DNA of 64,000 nucleotides from Megaleporinus macrocephalus (GCA_021613375.1 CM038716.1:6402894-6466893); one strand, 5' to 3'. Numbered from the stretch's first letter, positions 22,195-33,816 are shown. Program-made: numbers and translations. The notes: generated from the letters alone by a model not told the origin.

Positions 22195-23400
22195 TAAAGA
22201 AGTATTATAAAGATTTACTGTATAAACATGAACACTGTGTGTAAACGAGTTGTGTACAGTTGCACGGTGTAAAAACGGAGCATAGTGTTCCACAGCATGA
22301 AGCTGAACTGTAAAAAGGTATACATACATATTAAGATGCTAAAGATGCATAGTATAATATAGTATAGTATAAAGTTGCACTGTTAAGATTCAGTGTAATG
22401 CTGTACTGTGAAGATACACAGTGTAAGCCTACCTTAAAATAATGCTCTGTGCAAAGCTGCACCGTCAATGTGCACAAAAGCATAATACACAGTTGCATTG
22501 GGATGGCACACAGTGTAAATCTGCACTGTAAAGATGATCAGTGTAAATCTGCACTGTAAAGATGATCAGTGTAAATCTGCACTGTAAAGATGATCTGTGT
22601 AAATCTACACTGTAAAGATGATCAGTGTAAATCTGCACTGTAAAGATGATCAGTGTAAATCTACACTGTAAAGATGATCGATTTAAGGCTGCGCTATAAA
22701 GACACTCAGTGTAAAGCTGCATTGTAAATATGCTTAGTGTAAAGCTGCACTATAAAGCTGCTTTGTGTAAAGTTGCACTGTAAAGATGATCAGTGTAAGG
22801 ATGCACTGTCACTACGCTCAGTCTAAAGTTGCCATGCACAGATGCTCAGTGTAAAGCTGCATTGTAAAGATGCTCAGTGTAAAGCTGCATTGTAATGATG
22901 CTTAGTGTAAAGCTGCATTGTAAAGATGCTCAGTGTAAAGCTGCATTGTAATGATGCTTAGTGTAAAGCTGCATTGTAATGATGCTCAGTGTAAAGCTGC
23001 ATTGTAATGATGCTTAGTGTAAAGCTGCATTGTAATGATGCTCAGTGTAAAGCTGCACTGTAAAGATGATCAGTGTAAAGCTGCATTGTAAAGATGATCA
23101 GTGTAAAGCTGCACTGTAAAGATGATCGGTGTACGGAGGCCCTGTAACTAGGCTCAGTGTAAAGTTGCCCTAAGCAGATGCTCGTTGTAAAGCTGCACTA
23201 TAAAGATGCTTTGTGTAAAGCTGCATTGTAAAAACATTCAGTATAAAGTTAGAATGTAAAGATACTCCGTATAAAGCTGCATTGTAAAGATGCTCAGTGT
23301 AAAGCTGCACTGTAAAGATGCTCGGTGTAAAGCTGCACTGTAAAGATGCTCAGTGTAAAGCTGCACTGTAAAGAAACTCTGTGTAGTGTAGAAACGCAAT
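22195..23400. repeat. 28-bp minisatellite
   Basis: Units of 28 bp (AAAGATGATCAGTGTAAATC then TGCACTGT, or the GCTCAGTGTAAAGCTGC version), regular from about 22490 to 23390. Lies about 300 bp from the end of exon 1A. Confidence 0.95.
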
Positions 23401-23574
23401 GTAAAGTTGTACAAACACCACAGTTACAGTTTTGCACAACTGCAGCGTAAAGTTACACAGTGTAACGTTCCTTGCACTGTGAACCGCTGTCTGTACGTGT
23501 GAACCGACCTGCTGCATTCCACCCAGTACACGAGCACTCATGTTCACACCGAGTACACGCTTTTCACCCAGAGC

Positions 23575-24290
23575 TCATACCTACAGCGCGCGCTTATATA
23601 ACGGGAGCGCGTTTATTTGGAGCGCACGCAGACTCCCTCTCTCCCCCTCACGCACACACACACGCGCGCGCACACACACTCTCTGACCTGGTTTCCGGCG
23701 CACGGGTCTCTTCTTCCCGCTGCAGAAGCGGACCTTGCTGAAAACACCCAGGAAGTGTCTCGCGCACAGCGAGCGTGCCTCCTTGCTGGGGCTCGAGCGC
23801 CGTTTGGACGCGGCCACTCGCTCGCTGTTGGACTCGCGTGCCTGCCTCTTTTGTCGGATCAGCGAGCTCGCGATGGCGGCGGCCATGCCGGCGTGCGTAA
23901 AGACTGAGCGCGTGTGAGGTGCGTGCGGGTTGTGTGTGTCCGGAGGTTCGGGCTCGCGCGGCTCCCGGTGTTTTAGCGCTGCCGCAGCGCGCGGGGCTCC
24001 GGGCTGGAGCGCGCGGTCTGCTCTCCGCGCGCCATGAGCAGCTCCGGTGGGCGCGCGCGGTTACGTAAGAGCGCAGAGAGATCCTTCACGCGCGCCGCTA
24101 AACCGGAGAGTCCGCGCGAGTTGCGCACGGATCACGGGAGGGATGAATCCCCCCCACCACCACCACTCTATGCGCGAGGCTGTTTACATCAAACAGGGGA
24201 AAGAAACCGCGCGCGGCACCGAACCGACCTGTAACGGAGTCAGCGCATGCAGAGCTGCAGGATGGTGATGTGAGCACGCGCTCCTCCAGT
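23575..24290. promoter_or_regulatory. fgf12: CpG island over fgf12 exon 1A: promoter and 5' UTR
   Basis: Dense CpG and GCGCGC words from about 23580 to 24290, in sharp contrast to the AT-rich surroundings. It covers exon 1A and extends about 400 bp upstream of its ATG, as expected of the A-isoform promoter. I see no clear TATA box at a suitable distance, consistent with a CpG promoter. The plus-strand ORFs at 24034-24268 follow from base composition. Confidence 0.8.
23688..23886 (-). CDS. fgf12: fgf12 exon 1A: A-type N-terminus (66 codons plus 1 nt)
   Basis: Starts at ATG (23886-23884) and reads [20 protein letters not shown], then [20 protein letters not shown], then [20 protein letters not shown] and PVRRKP. 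This is the FHF1 A-isoform leader, 66 residues as in mammals. The first 20 or so residues of A-type FHFs act as a particle causing long-term inactivation of sodium channels. The basic clusters SKRRSSPSK and KKRPVRRKP resemble nuclear localisation signals. There is no signal peptide. The donor is CCAG|GTCAGAG at 23687, phase 1, joining to AG of exon 2 to make Glu. CARHFL differs from mammalian CERHVL. Confidence 0.97.
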
Positions 24291-24360
24291 CATGCAGTGC
24301 GGACGAAGATCTCACCGAGGAGGGTGGGGGGGAAGGGTTGGAGGGGGGGTGAGCGAATGA

Positions 24361-24371
24361 GTGAGTGAGTG

Positions 24372-24408
<37 letters not shown>
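24361..24408. repeat. (GTGA)n and (GT)n microsatellite
   Basis: A short GTGA run passes into about 16 GT units, preceded by a G-rich stretch at 24320-24350. Confidence 0.93.
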
Positions 24409-24411
<3 letters not shown>

Positions 24412-24659
24412 AGAAGGAGGAGGGTGTAAAGCTCAGGAGAAACTGAAAACATGAAGCCTCATGGAGAACAAGCTCCTTCACACAGCGCATGACCGGCCTC
24501 CACCACTCCAGAAGTCAGTAATTATTCATCAGCGTTTGAAAGCAGAAACACCGCTGAGGGGAGCTTCAGGTCCAAACCCACACAGTAACTGTCTCACCCA
24601 CGTCTACTCCACAGCTACACCCTCTCACCAGTCCTACCCCTCTGTCAACGCCTAGCTGC

Positions 24660-26790
24660 CTGTAGAATTTAACCTTATAGATCTAACCCCCTGTGAAAAC
24701 TACCGCTGGGGATGTAGGTCTATAGAGATCTGCCCCCCTGTAGTGATCCCCCTGAATCTACCACTGTAGAGTGTACCTCCTTTGATCCACCTCCCATATA
24801 GTCTACCTCTTTAGATCTACCCACTGTTTTATCATTTCAGATACATCCCATGTAGAGTTTACCCCCGAGATCTACCGCTGTAGAGTTTACCTTTAGATCC
24901 AACCCGTGTGTGGTCTGTCTCTTTAAATCCACCCACTGATCGTTAGATACATCCCATGTAGAGATTACCTCTGTAGATCCACCTCCCATACAGTCCACCT
25001 CTGTAGATCCACCCACTGTTTTATCGCTTTAGCTACATCCCATGTAGAATTTACCTCTGTAGATCCACCTTGTAGAGTTTACCTCTGTAGATCCACCTCC
25101 CATACAGTCCACCTCTGTAGATTCACCCACTGTTTTATCGCTTTAGCTACATCCCATGTAGAATTTACCTCTGTAGATCCACCTTGTAGAGTTTACCTCT
25201 GTAGATCCACCTCCCATACAGTCTACCTCTGTAGATCCACCCACTGTTTTATCGCTTTAGATACATCCCATGTAGAATTTACCTCTGTAGATCCACCATG
25301 TAGAGATTACCTCTGTAGATCCACCTCCCATACAGTCTACCTCTGTAGATCCACCCACTGTTTTATCGCTTTAGCGACATCCCATGTAGAATTTACCTCT
25401 GTAGATCCACCTTGTAGAGTTTACCTCTGTAGATCCACCTCCCATGTAGTCTACCTTTGTAGATCCACCCACTGTTTTATTGCTTTAGATACATCCCATG
25501 TAGAGTTTACGCTGAGATATACTGCTGTAGAGTTTACCTTTAGATCCACCCCATGTGTTATCTCTCTCTTTAAATCCACCCACTGATCATTCTACATCCC
25601 ATGTAGAATTTACCTCTGTAGATCCATCCTGTAGAGTTTACCTCTGTAGATCCACCTCCCGTACAGTCTACCTCTGTAGATCCACCCACTGTTTTATGGC
25701 TTTAGATACATCCCATGTAGAATTTACCTCTGTAGATCCATCCTGTATAGTTTACCTCTGTAGATCCACCTCCCATACAGTCTACCTCTGTAGATCCACC
25801 CACAGTTTTATGGCTTTAGATATATTGTGTGTAGAGTTTACCCCTGTAGATCCATCCTGTAGAGTTTACTTATGTAGATCCACCTCCCATATAGTCTACC
25901 TCTGTAGATCCACCCACTGTTATATCGCTTTAGATACATCCCTTGTAGAATTTACCTCTGTAGATCCATCCTGTAGAGTTTACTTATGTAGCTCCACCTC
26001 CCATACAGTCTACCTCTGTAGATCCACCCTCTGTTATATCGCTTTAGATACATCCCATGTAGAATTTACCTCTGTAGATCTACCCCTGTAGAGTTTACCT
26101 CTGTAGATCCACCTCCCGTATATTCTAGCCCTGTAGATCAACCCACTGTTTTATCACTTTAGCTACATCCCATGTAGTTTATCTCTGTAGATCCACCTCC
26201 TGTAAAGTTTACCTCTTCAGATCCACCTCCTGTATATTCTACTCCTGTAGGTCCACCCACTGTTTCATTGCTTTAGATACATCGTGTGTAGAGTTCACCT
26301 CTGTAGATCCACCCCATGTATAGTCTATCTCTTTAGAGCTGCTGTTTTTATCTCATTATATACGTCACCTGTACATTTTACATGTGGAGATCTACCCCCT
26401 GCAGAGGTTACCCCTGTCAAATCACATCCTATTGGGTTTACCCCCTTAACTCTTGGTGGAGTTTATCCCTGGAGATCTACTTGCTATAGAGTTTACCCCT
26501 GGATATCTATTGGCTGTAAAGTTTTCCCTAGAGAGCTTTCCTCTGTAGAGTTTATCCCTGGAGAACTATTTCCTGTAGAGATCTGTACCACTGGTTATCT
26601 GCTCCCTGTAGAGTTTACCCTCAAAGATCTACTCCTTTGTAGACTCCTGGAGATGAACTCCCATGAAGTTTTTACCCCTAGATGATCCACTCCTCTGTAG
26701 TTTCAATCCTGGAGATGTACCTCCGTTGCAGTTTACCCCCTAAAGATCTAACGCCCTGTAGAGTTTACCCTTGGAGATCTATTCTCAGTT
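24660..26790. repeat. Minisatellite with a 114-bp higher-order unit
   Basis: Basic element about 19-38 bp (CTCTGTAGATCCACC, GTAGAGTTTACC). From about 25000 it is organised in a 114-bp block, shown by CATGTAGAAT at 25041, 25155, 25269 and 25383. Because 114 is divisible by three, a plus-strand frame stays open at 25555-26091, but this is repeat translation. The right third (26300-26790) is degenerate. Confidence 0.95.
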
Positions 26791-26799
26791 TACTCGTAG

Positions 26800-27365
26800 C
26801 TATTGATTAGAATAGCAGTGGTGGGAGTTACTTCAAGAAAGGGTACCTATCTTTCTGACTGGTTCTGGGGGGCTCCCTCTGTCTTTTAGACAGGTGTAGT
26901 GCTGGGGGAAGAGGGGGCATGTTGGAGGATCTACAAAGCTGATGTGTTAGCAGACACTCTATAGCACAAAGTGCTGCAAGATCATTTCTGTTCTCTTCAA
27001 TAAAGAGGGCAAACGCTGTGACCCAAATAGATCATCACTCTCATCACAGCACAGTGATTATTTTTTCACAGAGAGAGAGAAAGAGAGGGAGGGAGAGAGA
27101 GAAAGCGAGGAGGCTGTCTGTTATCTTTAACTCAAGAGGTGTGATCTGGAGCTGACTTCACACTATGAAACTTTCACACAACTTCTATTTGATTGAAACT
27201 GTTTGATAACTGATTTGACTTGTTACATAATGTAAAGTCCCCTGCAATTCACAAGACATGAGTTTAAAAGGACTGATGCAAATGGCCAATCATATAACTC
27301 ACAATGTGCCATATAATCACGACAAATAATATTAGTTAACTTAATTCATGCTCCAAAACCATGAA
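26800..27365. other. Intronic DNA with no recognised feature
   Basis: Mixed sequence with a short GA-rich run at 27069-27113. No exon or transposon signature. Confidence 0.6.
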
Positions 27366-27369
27366 CCAT

Positions 27370-29160
27370 AATTCCTTTAGAGGGCGATGGTGAGTGATGT
27401 TTGTTTATTTGATGTTTGTTAATAACTCCTTTAGAGGGCGGTGGTGAGTGATGTTTGTTTATTTGATGTTAATAACTCCTTTAGAGAGCGATGGTGAGTG
27501 ATGTTTGTTTATTTGATGTTTGTTAATAACTCCTTTAGAGGACGGTGGTGAGTGATGTTTGTTTATTTGATGTTTGTTAATAATTCCTTTAGAGAGCGGT
27601 GGTGAGTGATGTTTGTTTATTTGATGTTTGTTAATAACTCCTTTAGAGGGCGGTAGTGAGTGATGTGTGTTTATTTGATGTTAATAACTCCTTTAGAGGG
27701 CGGTGGTGAGTGATGTTTGTTTATTTGATGTTTGTTAATAACTCCTTTAGAGGGCGGTGGTGAGTGATGTTTGTTTATTTGATGTTTGTTAATAACTCCT
27801 TTAGAGGGCGGTGGTGAGTGATGTTTGTTTATTTGATGTTTGTTAATAACTCCTTTAGAGGGCGGTGGTGAGTGATGTTTGTTTATTTGATGTTTGTTAA
27901 TAACTCCTTTAGAGGGCGGTAGTGAGTGATGTGTGTTTATTTGATGTTAATAACTCCTTTAGAGGGCGGTGGTGAGTGATGTGTGTTTATTTGATGTTTG
28001 TTAATAACTCCTTTAGAGGACGGTGGTGAGTGATGTGTGTTTATTTGATGTTTGTTAATAACTCCTTTAGAGGGCGGTGGTGAGTGATGTTTGTTTATTT
28101 GATGTTAATAACTCCTTTAGAGGGCGGTGGTGAGTAATGTTTGTTTATTTGATGTTTGTTAATAACTCCTTTAGAGGGCGGTGGTGAGTGATGTTTGTTT
28201 ATTTGATGTTTGTTAATAACTCCTTTAGAGGGCGGTGGTGAGTGATGTTTGTTTATTTGATGTTTGTTAATAACTCTTTAGAGGGCGGTGGTGAGTGATG
28301 TTTGTTTGTTTGATGTTTGTTAATAACTCTAGAGGGCGGTGGTGAGTGATGTGTGTTTATTTGATGTTTGTTAATAACTCCTTTAGAGGGCGGTGGTGAG
28401 TGATGTTTGTTTGTTTGATGTTTGTTAATAACTCTAGAGGGCGGTGGTGAGTGATGTGTGTTTATTTGATGTTTGTTAATAACTCCTTTAGAGGGCGGTG
28501 GTGAGTGATGTTTGTTTATTTGATGTTAATAACTCCTTTAGAGGGCGGTGGTGAGTGATGTGTGTTTATTTGATGTTGATAACTCCTTTAGAGGGCGGTG
28601 GTGAGTGATGTTTGTTTATTTGATGTTTGTTAATTACTCCTTTAGTGGGCGGTGGTGAGTGATGTGTGTTTATTTGATGTTTGTTAATAACTCCTTTAGA
28701 GGGCGGTGGTGAGTGATGTTTGTTAATAACTCCTTTAGAGAGCGATGGTGAGTGATGTTTGTTTATTTGATGTTTGTTAATTACTCCTTTAGTGGGCGGT
28801 GGTGAGTGATGTGTGTTTATTTGATGTTTGTTAATAACTCCTTTAGAGGGCGGTGGTGAGTGATGTTTGTTTATTTGATGTAAATAACTCCTTTAGAGGG
28901 CGGTAGTGAGTGATGTTTGTTTATTTGATGTTTGTTAATAACTCCTTTAGAGGGCGGTGGTGAGTGATGTTTGTTTATTTGATGTTAATAACTCCTTTAG
29001 AGGGCGGTGGTGAGTGATGTGTGTTTATTTGATGTTTGTTAATAACTCCTTTAGAGGGTGGTGGTGAGTGATGTTTGTTTATTTGATGTTTGTTAATAAC
29101 TCCTTTAGAGGGCGGTGGTGAGTGATGTTTGTTTATTTGATGTTAGTTAATAACTCCTTT
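27370..29160. repeat. 54-bp minisatellite
   Basis: About 33 units containing GTGAGTGATGTTTGTTTATT and AATAACTCCTTTAGAGGGCG. A recurring short form lacks the second TGTT (GATGTTAATAAC), giving 50-bp units. Very homogeneous, so probably young or actively homogenised. Confidence 0.97.
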
Positions 29161-29475
29161 AACTTAGATTACCACTAAGTTAATACATCTGCAGTATGTT
29201 AGCTACTGTACTATTAGATTAACACTAAGATAACACTGCTGGAGTATATTAGCTACTATACTATTAGATTAGCACTAAGATTTCACTGTTGGCATAAGTT
29301 AGCTACTGTACAACTAGATTAGTGCTGAGCTAACACGACTGGAGTATGTTAAATGTTAAATTACTATAAGTTAATACATCAGTAGTATGTTAGCTACTTT
29401 ACTATTAGATTAGCCCTAAGAAAAAAAACTGCTGATATACAGTAGGTTAGCTACTGTACTATAAGATTAACGCAT
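29161..29475. repeat. Degenerate tandem repeat of about 60 bp
   Basis: Four or five diverged copies of GTTAGCTACTGTACTATTAG with intervening ACTAAG and TAACAC words. Confidence 0.75.
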
Positions 29476-29559
29476 TCACTACAGTGTCATCTGATCTATC
29501 CTAAAAATGTGACTTTTCGCAAATATACAAATGAAATATCTTTATTAACTAATAGCTCC

Positions 29560-30320
29560 CTCTAAATGTAGGTATTGTATATAAACTGAGTCTACAGTTT
29601 CTCATTAGGTTGAATGTATAACTCTAAATGTAGGTATTGTATATAAACTGAGTCTACAGTTTCTCATTAGGTTGAATGAAAAACTCTAAATGTAGGTATT
29701 GTATATAAACTGAGTCTACAGTTTCTCATTAGGTTGAATGTATAACTCCAAATGTAGGTATTGTATATAAACTGAGTCTACAGTTTCTCATTAGGTTGAA
29801 TGTATAACTCTAAATGTAGGTATTGTATATAAACTGAGTCTACAGTTTCTCATTAGGTTTAATGTATAACTCCTATTGTAGGTATTGTATATAAACTAAG
29901 TCTACAGTTTCTCATTAAGTTGAATGTATAACTCTAAATGTAGGTATTGTATATAAACTGAGTCTACAGTTTCTCATTAGGTTGAATGTATAACTCTAAA
30001 TGTAGGTATTGTATATAAACTGAGTCTACAGTTTCTCATTAGGTTGAATGTATAACTCTAAATGTAGGTATTGTATATAAACTGAGTCTACAGTTTCTCA
30101 TTAGGTTGAATGTATAACTCTAAATGTAGGTATTGTATATAAACTGAGTCTACAGTTTCTCATTAGGTTGAATGTATAACTCTAAATGTAGGTATTGTAT
30201 ATAAACTGAGTCTACAGTTTCTCATTAGGTTGAATGTATAACTAAATATAGGTATTGTGTATATAAACTAAGTACAGTTTCTCATTAGGTTGCATGTATA
30301 ACTTTAAATGTAGGTACAGT
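29560..30320 (-). repeat. 62-bp minisatellite (inverted copy of 8296-9126)
   Basis: About 12 units reading CTAAATGTAGGTATTGTATA and CTACAGTTTCTCATTAGGTT on the plus strand, the complement of the unit at 8296-9126. Period 62 bp (ACTCTAAATG at 29931 and 29993). Units are highly uniform. The array lies upstream of exon 1A in gene sense. Confidence 0.96.
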
Positions 30321-30349
30321 GATACAGTTTCTCTTTTCAACTTTTACAA

Positions 30350-30820
30350 CAGAAAGAACACATATTTGTGGGCGGAGCTAAATGAAAAGTAAGGTTGGAG
30401 TTTAATGAGAAGGACAGTTTGTATGACTCAGCTCGCGACATCACATCGTTTTGACCCTCAGCCATCCGCCCCTATTGAGCACAGCTGACTTTGGGAGGGG
30501 AGCGCGGTTGGATTTGTGTGCATGTGCTCAATAGCCGCAATATTAAACTGTAACACTGCCTCCATTCTCTAGATTAAGTGTCGGTGCTCCAGCAGGGCGG
30601 CGCCCTAATTGGTGCGTTTGTCAGCGATGGCTATATCAGCAGCCAATGGCGTCGCTGCATCATTTACTGTCATTATCTTGACCCCTGATGGTGCAATTTG
30701 GGAATCGATCTGAAACCTCCACACTGATACTGCTACCACCCCCGCATACACGGATCTGCGATTGATGGTAGCCCTGAATCCTCTAGTGTAAATTAATCAG
30801 TGGCTCTGCCAATAGCCTGC
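30350..30820. other. Low-repeat island, candidate conserved non-coding element
   Basis: About 470 bp of single-copy-looking DNA of balanced composition between two repeat arrays. Contains CCCTAATTGGTGCG (TAATTG homeodomain core), CTATTGAGCACAG with a second TGCTCAATAGCC in the opposite sense, and CATTATCTTGACCCCTGATG. No ORF of note. Function and conservation are inference. Confidence 0.4.
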
Positions 30821-30826
30821 AGTTAG

Positions 30827-30906
<80 letters not shown>
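30827..30906. repeat. (GT)n microsatellite
   Basis: About 39 uninterrupted GT units. Confidence 0.98.
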
Positions 30907-30907
<1 letters not shown>

Positions 30908-31419
30908 TGGAGGTTGAGAAGTGTTTTTAACCCCCTCTCTAAAACACACACAGAAAAAAACCCACTGAACTCACAGCAGCATGTGTACGAGTAGTGTAAC
31001 AGTGACATCTAGTGGACATCACTGAGAAATGCAGGCTTTGTATATGAAGTGACCACTAACGTTAAATATCTTTGTTTATTTTGGAGTAAAATAAAAGTAG
31101 CATCATTTTTAAAAGCTTTTGAGGTCCTTTTAAGCATTTCTAAAAAAATTAAATAACATGTTTAAGACTCTAGCATGCCACTGTTACCTGTACAACTGTA
31201 CAAAATCAGTCCCACTAGAATCCCATAACCTATTTCTGTGCTATTTGCAGACTCAAATGGATCATGTTACCTTGACTACCCTTGATATTTAATTTCTGAA
31301 ATGATGAGATTATAGACTTCAGATTTAACAGTTAACATCAATCAGAAAACAGACAAATATGAGAGGCCAGATTCCTTCAGTCGTCTATTACTACAAGAAA
31401 TACCAGAGGATACAGCAGT
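30907..31419. other. Intronic DNA with no recognised feature
   Basis: AT-rich single-copy-looking sequence; no exon or repeat seen. Confidence 0.6.
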
Positions 31420-31427
31420 GATGTAGG

Positions 31428-32554
31428 CAGGGCTGGACTAGGCCAAAAAAATGGCCCTGGCATTTTTGGCTCAGACCGGCCCCTCATAGTTAGTGGAGCA
31501 CAGCCGACCAGTAATTTATGTATGTGTTCAGCAAAGGAATATATTTTACTATTATCATATAATAATTATCTAATAATAACAGCATAATATAAAAAAAACT
31601 TTTAGGCTTAGAAATTTACAGTGAATCATTAATTTAGAAGTCTATCAAATAACCACTGTGGAAAGCAAATAAGTAATTTTACACATACTGTAGTTCTAGA
31701 ACTTTTATCTACTCATATGTATTTTCTGAATTTCTCTGATTTAGCAGCTCAATTCTAATTCTTCAGGTTAAAAGGTCTCCCTCCTTTAAAAAGCTATAAC
31801 ATGCATTTGGATTAGACTAAAAACAGACAGGGCTGCTTTGTGAACTCATGCAATGCATCAGCATTTGACACTGTCTTACTGTGAGCATACCTTTTACTAA
31901 TAATACTTTTATACAAGTACTTTTTAGTAAAGCTTAAATTAGAAAGCTTTTGCTTGTGTTATGGTTATCATTGGGTTATCATTTATCTGTTTTAAGATGT
32001 TATTTCACTTGTTTAAGTGATTTTAAAACATGTTGAACCGCAGCATAGAGGCTACAAATTCAAACTACTGTGCAGCCTTTCAACATACCTTTAGTCTAAA
32101 TATCTAAAACGCTATGATGGAGCCGTTTACTATTCTATCAGAAGAAGGTGTCGTACGTGGCTGCCAGATCTTGGGAAGTACGCAAATACCAATAAGTACT
32201 GATACTAATCAATAGCCATTGCTCATCATTCTCATGTAACAGAGCTAACGTTCCCTCCATCTCCTCAAAGTTCCTGTGTTATCCTAACGTTACTACCTGC
32301 TTACTTTTCTGCTCACTCTGGCCCTCAGGTTCCCTGTACACAGCCTGCATCTCTGGCTGCTCCTCTGCCCGGCCCCTTTCGTCCTATATCTTGATTGGTT
32401 CAGTCAACTGTCTATACTGAAGATAGGCCAATGGGCTACCACCTCTAAATTGTGGGTTGGTCTCTTAAAAAAAAAAGGGAAGAAAAAAAAAACCAACAGC
32501 ATCGGCCCGAGGACTGTCAGTCCACCGGGCAAATGTATTACCAGTCCAGTCCTG
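31428..32554. mobile_element. hAT-like element with 7/8 target-site duplication
   Basis: Begins CAGGGCTGGACTAGG and ends CCAGTCCAGTCCTG, about 14-bp terminal inverted repeats with CAGGG-type hAT ends. Flanking 8-mers are GATGTAGG (31420-31427) and GATGTAGA (32555-32562). The interior is AT-rich without a transposase frame, so it is non-autonomous or a fossil. Confidence 0.88.
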
Positions 32555-32659
32555 GATGTAGAACAATCGTATAATAGTATGATTAGACAATAGTATCAGA
32601 AAATAGCTACAAGAAAGATCAACAGTAGTTCAAAATGTTAGTTTACTAATTCACACCAG

Positions 32660-33110
32660 TAATTAAGAAGCTGAGATGTCAAGAATCTGCACTAAAGAGG
32701 ATGCAGGATACTGACACCCGCACAGTGAGGATGATGGTTTGAGCAGCAAAAGAACCTCCAAGGATCACAAGTCAAAGATTAGGTCAGGCCTTAGTGAGGT
32801 CATAGGGTCAGAACATCTACCAAACTAGACTGAGACACCACACATATGACCATATGTTGTTTGGAAGGGTTACCATAAAGCATCTGCTCTAAAGATCCAA
32901 CAAACTCTTTTTGGCAGAGCTAGATTTGGTGTGGACACAAAGACAGCCATGCAGAACAGTACATCGTCCCCACTGTGAAGTATGGGGCTGTGTTTATTTA
33001 GATACATGGAATCATCAAGTGCCACTGAAATTAAGCCTAAACTGAGTTGTGGTCAGCTCGCCCAGTAAGCGATAATCCAAAGCACGCCTCAGAACCAACA
33101 CATATTAGTT
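32660..33110 (+). pseudogene. Probable Tc1-like transposase fossil
   Basis: Fragments resemble a Tc1-like transposase body: CTGTGAAGTATGGGGCTGTG (TVKYGAV, compare KHGGG) near 32970, and GATAATCCAAAGCACGCC (DNPKHA, the second catalytic Asp region) near 33070, in the right order and spacing. Everything between is out of frame, and no terminal repeats were found. Confidence 0.5.
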
Positions 33111-33261
33111 CACTGACCACATCCCACTTTTCTGACCTAACCACTCCAACTCCCCATCCCCCATGTTCCACCCAAAATGAGGCATGAGCTGAGGAGGAGA
33201 GCCTCCTCAGCTGTGTGGATCTGGAGAGAATGTTCTGAGATCGCTCACCATGTGTCTCTTA

Positions 33262-33650
33262 TATATATCTCATCGCTGTCCAATGAAAATCTCCAAAAGT
33301 GCTACTTTACAGGACAGACCAAAATACTTTACCATCATACATTACTTTCAGTGGAAGTCAATGGAACCCAAATTTTTCCAAGCTATTTTGGAGCATTTCT
33401 ATTGGTCCAGTCATCATGAAATTTTCACACAATGTAAATGGCCATTGGCGTGTTCAAATAATGATATATCATTAGTGTGAATGGGTGGGGCTAAATATAC
33501 ACTATAGTATATGTACATAGTATAGCATATATATATTCTAAACTGCGAAAACAACCCACAGTTTTTTAAAATATATTTCTTTTGTGATGTCACAAAAACC
33601 AACTCACTTCTAATATCAGCCTACAGCAGTTTAGCCCCACCCATCCATAC
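33262..33650. mobile_element. Family M MITE copy and an adjoining small inverted-repeat segment
   Basis: Bases 33262-33480 carry CATCGCTGTCCAATGAAAAT and GGAAGTCAATGGAACCCAAA, matching the cluster at 17056-18400. Directly after it, GGGTGGGGCTAAA near 33485 and TTTAGCCCCACCC near 33632 form an inverted pair about 150 bp apart, perhaps the ends of another small element. Confidence 0.7.
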
Positions 33651-33816
33651 TAAGGTTATGGGTTGTTTCAACCTGGACTCCTTACTAAACACACAGTAAC
33701 GAAAACAGCCTGTTTAACGTTAGAAGGATGGAAAGAGGTTATGTAGAAATGAGTCATTATGTAATTGATTCAAAGAAGTATAAATAAAAAATAATAAAAT
33801 ACGAGGAAATTGGTCA

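Larger units (their letters stand above)
1777..23886 (-). other. fgf12: fgf12 gene, four coding exons of the A-type isoform (partial gene)
   Basis: Gene span for exons 1A, 2, 3 and 4. Coding lengths are 199, 111, 104 and 199 nt, matching the exon sizes of the vertebrate FHF family (FGF11-14) as I know them. Joined, they give 204 codons plus one base with no stop or frame break. FGF12 is favoured over its paralogues by [23 protein letters not shown], KKTKPxSHFVPxPIE and TRLFSxQG, where FGF11, 13 and 14 differ at several of these sites. FHFs are intracellular, not secreted, and bind the cytoplasmic C-terminus of voltage-gated sodium channels. The terminal exon is missing to the left. Teleosts can carry fgf12a and fgf12b; I cannot tell which this is. 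Confidence 0.93.

Noticed and set aside
23581..23687. Continuation of the exon 1A frame past the donor ([18 protein letters not shown])
   Set aside because: Lies beyond the GT donor and encodes repeat-derived residues not found in FHF1.
24034..24268. Plus-strand ORFs in the CpG island opposite fgf12 exon 1A
   Set aside because: High GC content lowers stop frequency; no motif, and codon pattern follows base composition. A divergent transcript cannot be excluded.
25555..26685. 178- and 133-codon plus-strand ORFs
   Set aside because: In-phase translation of the 114-bp minisatellite and its degenerate tail.
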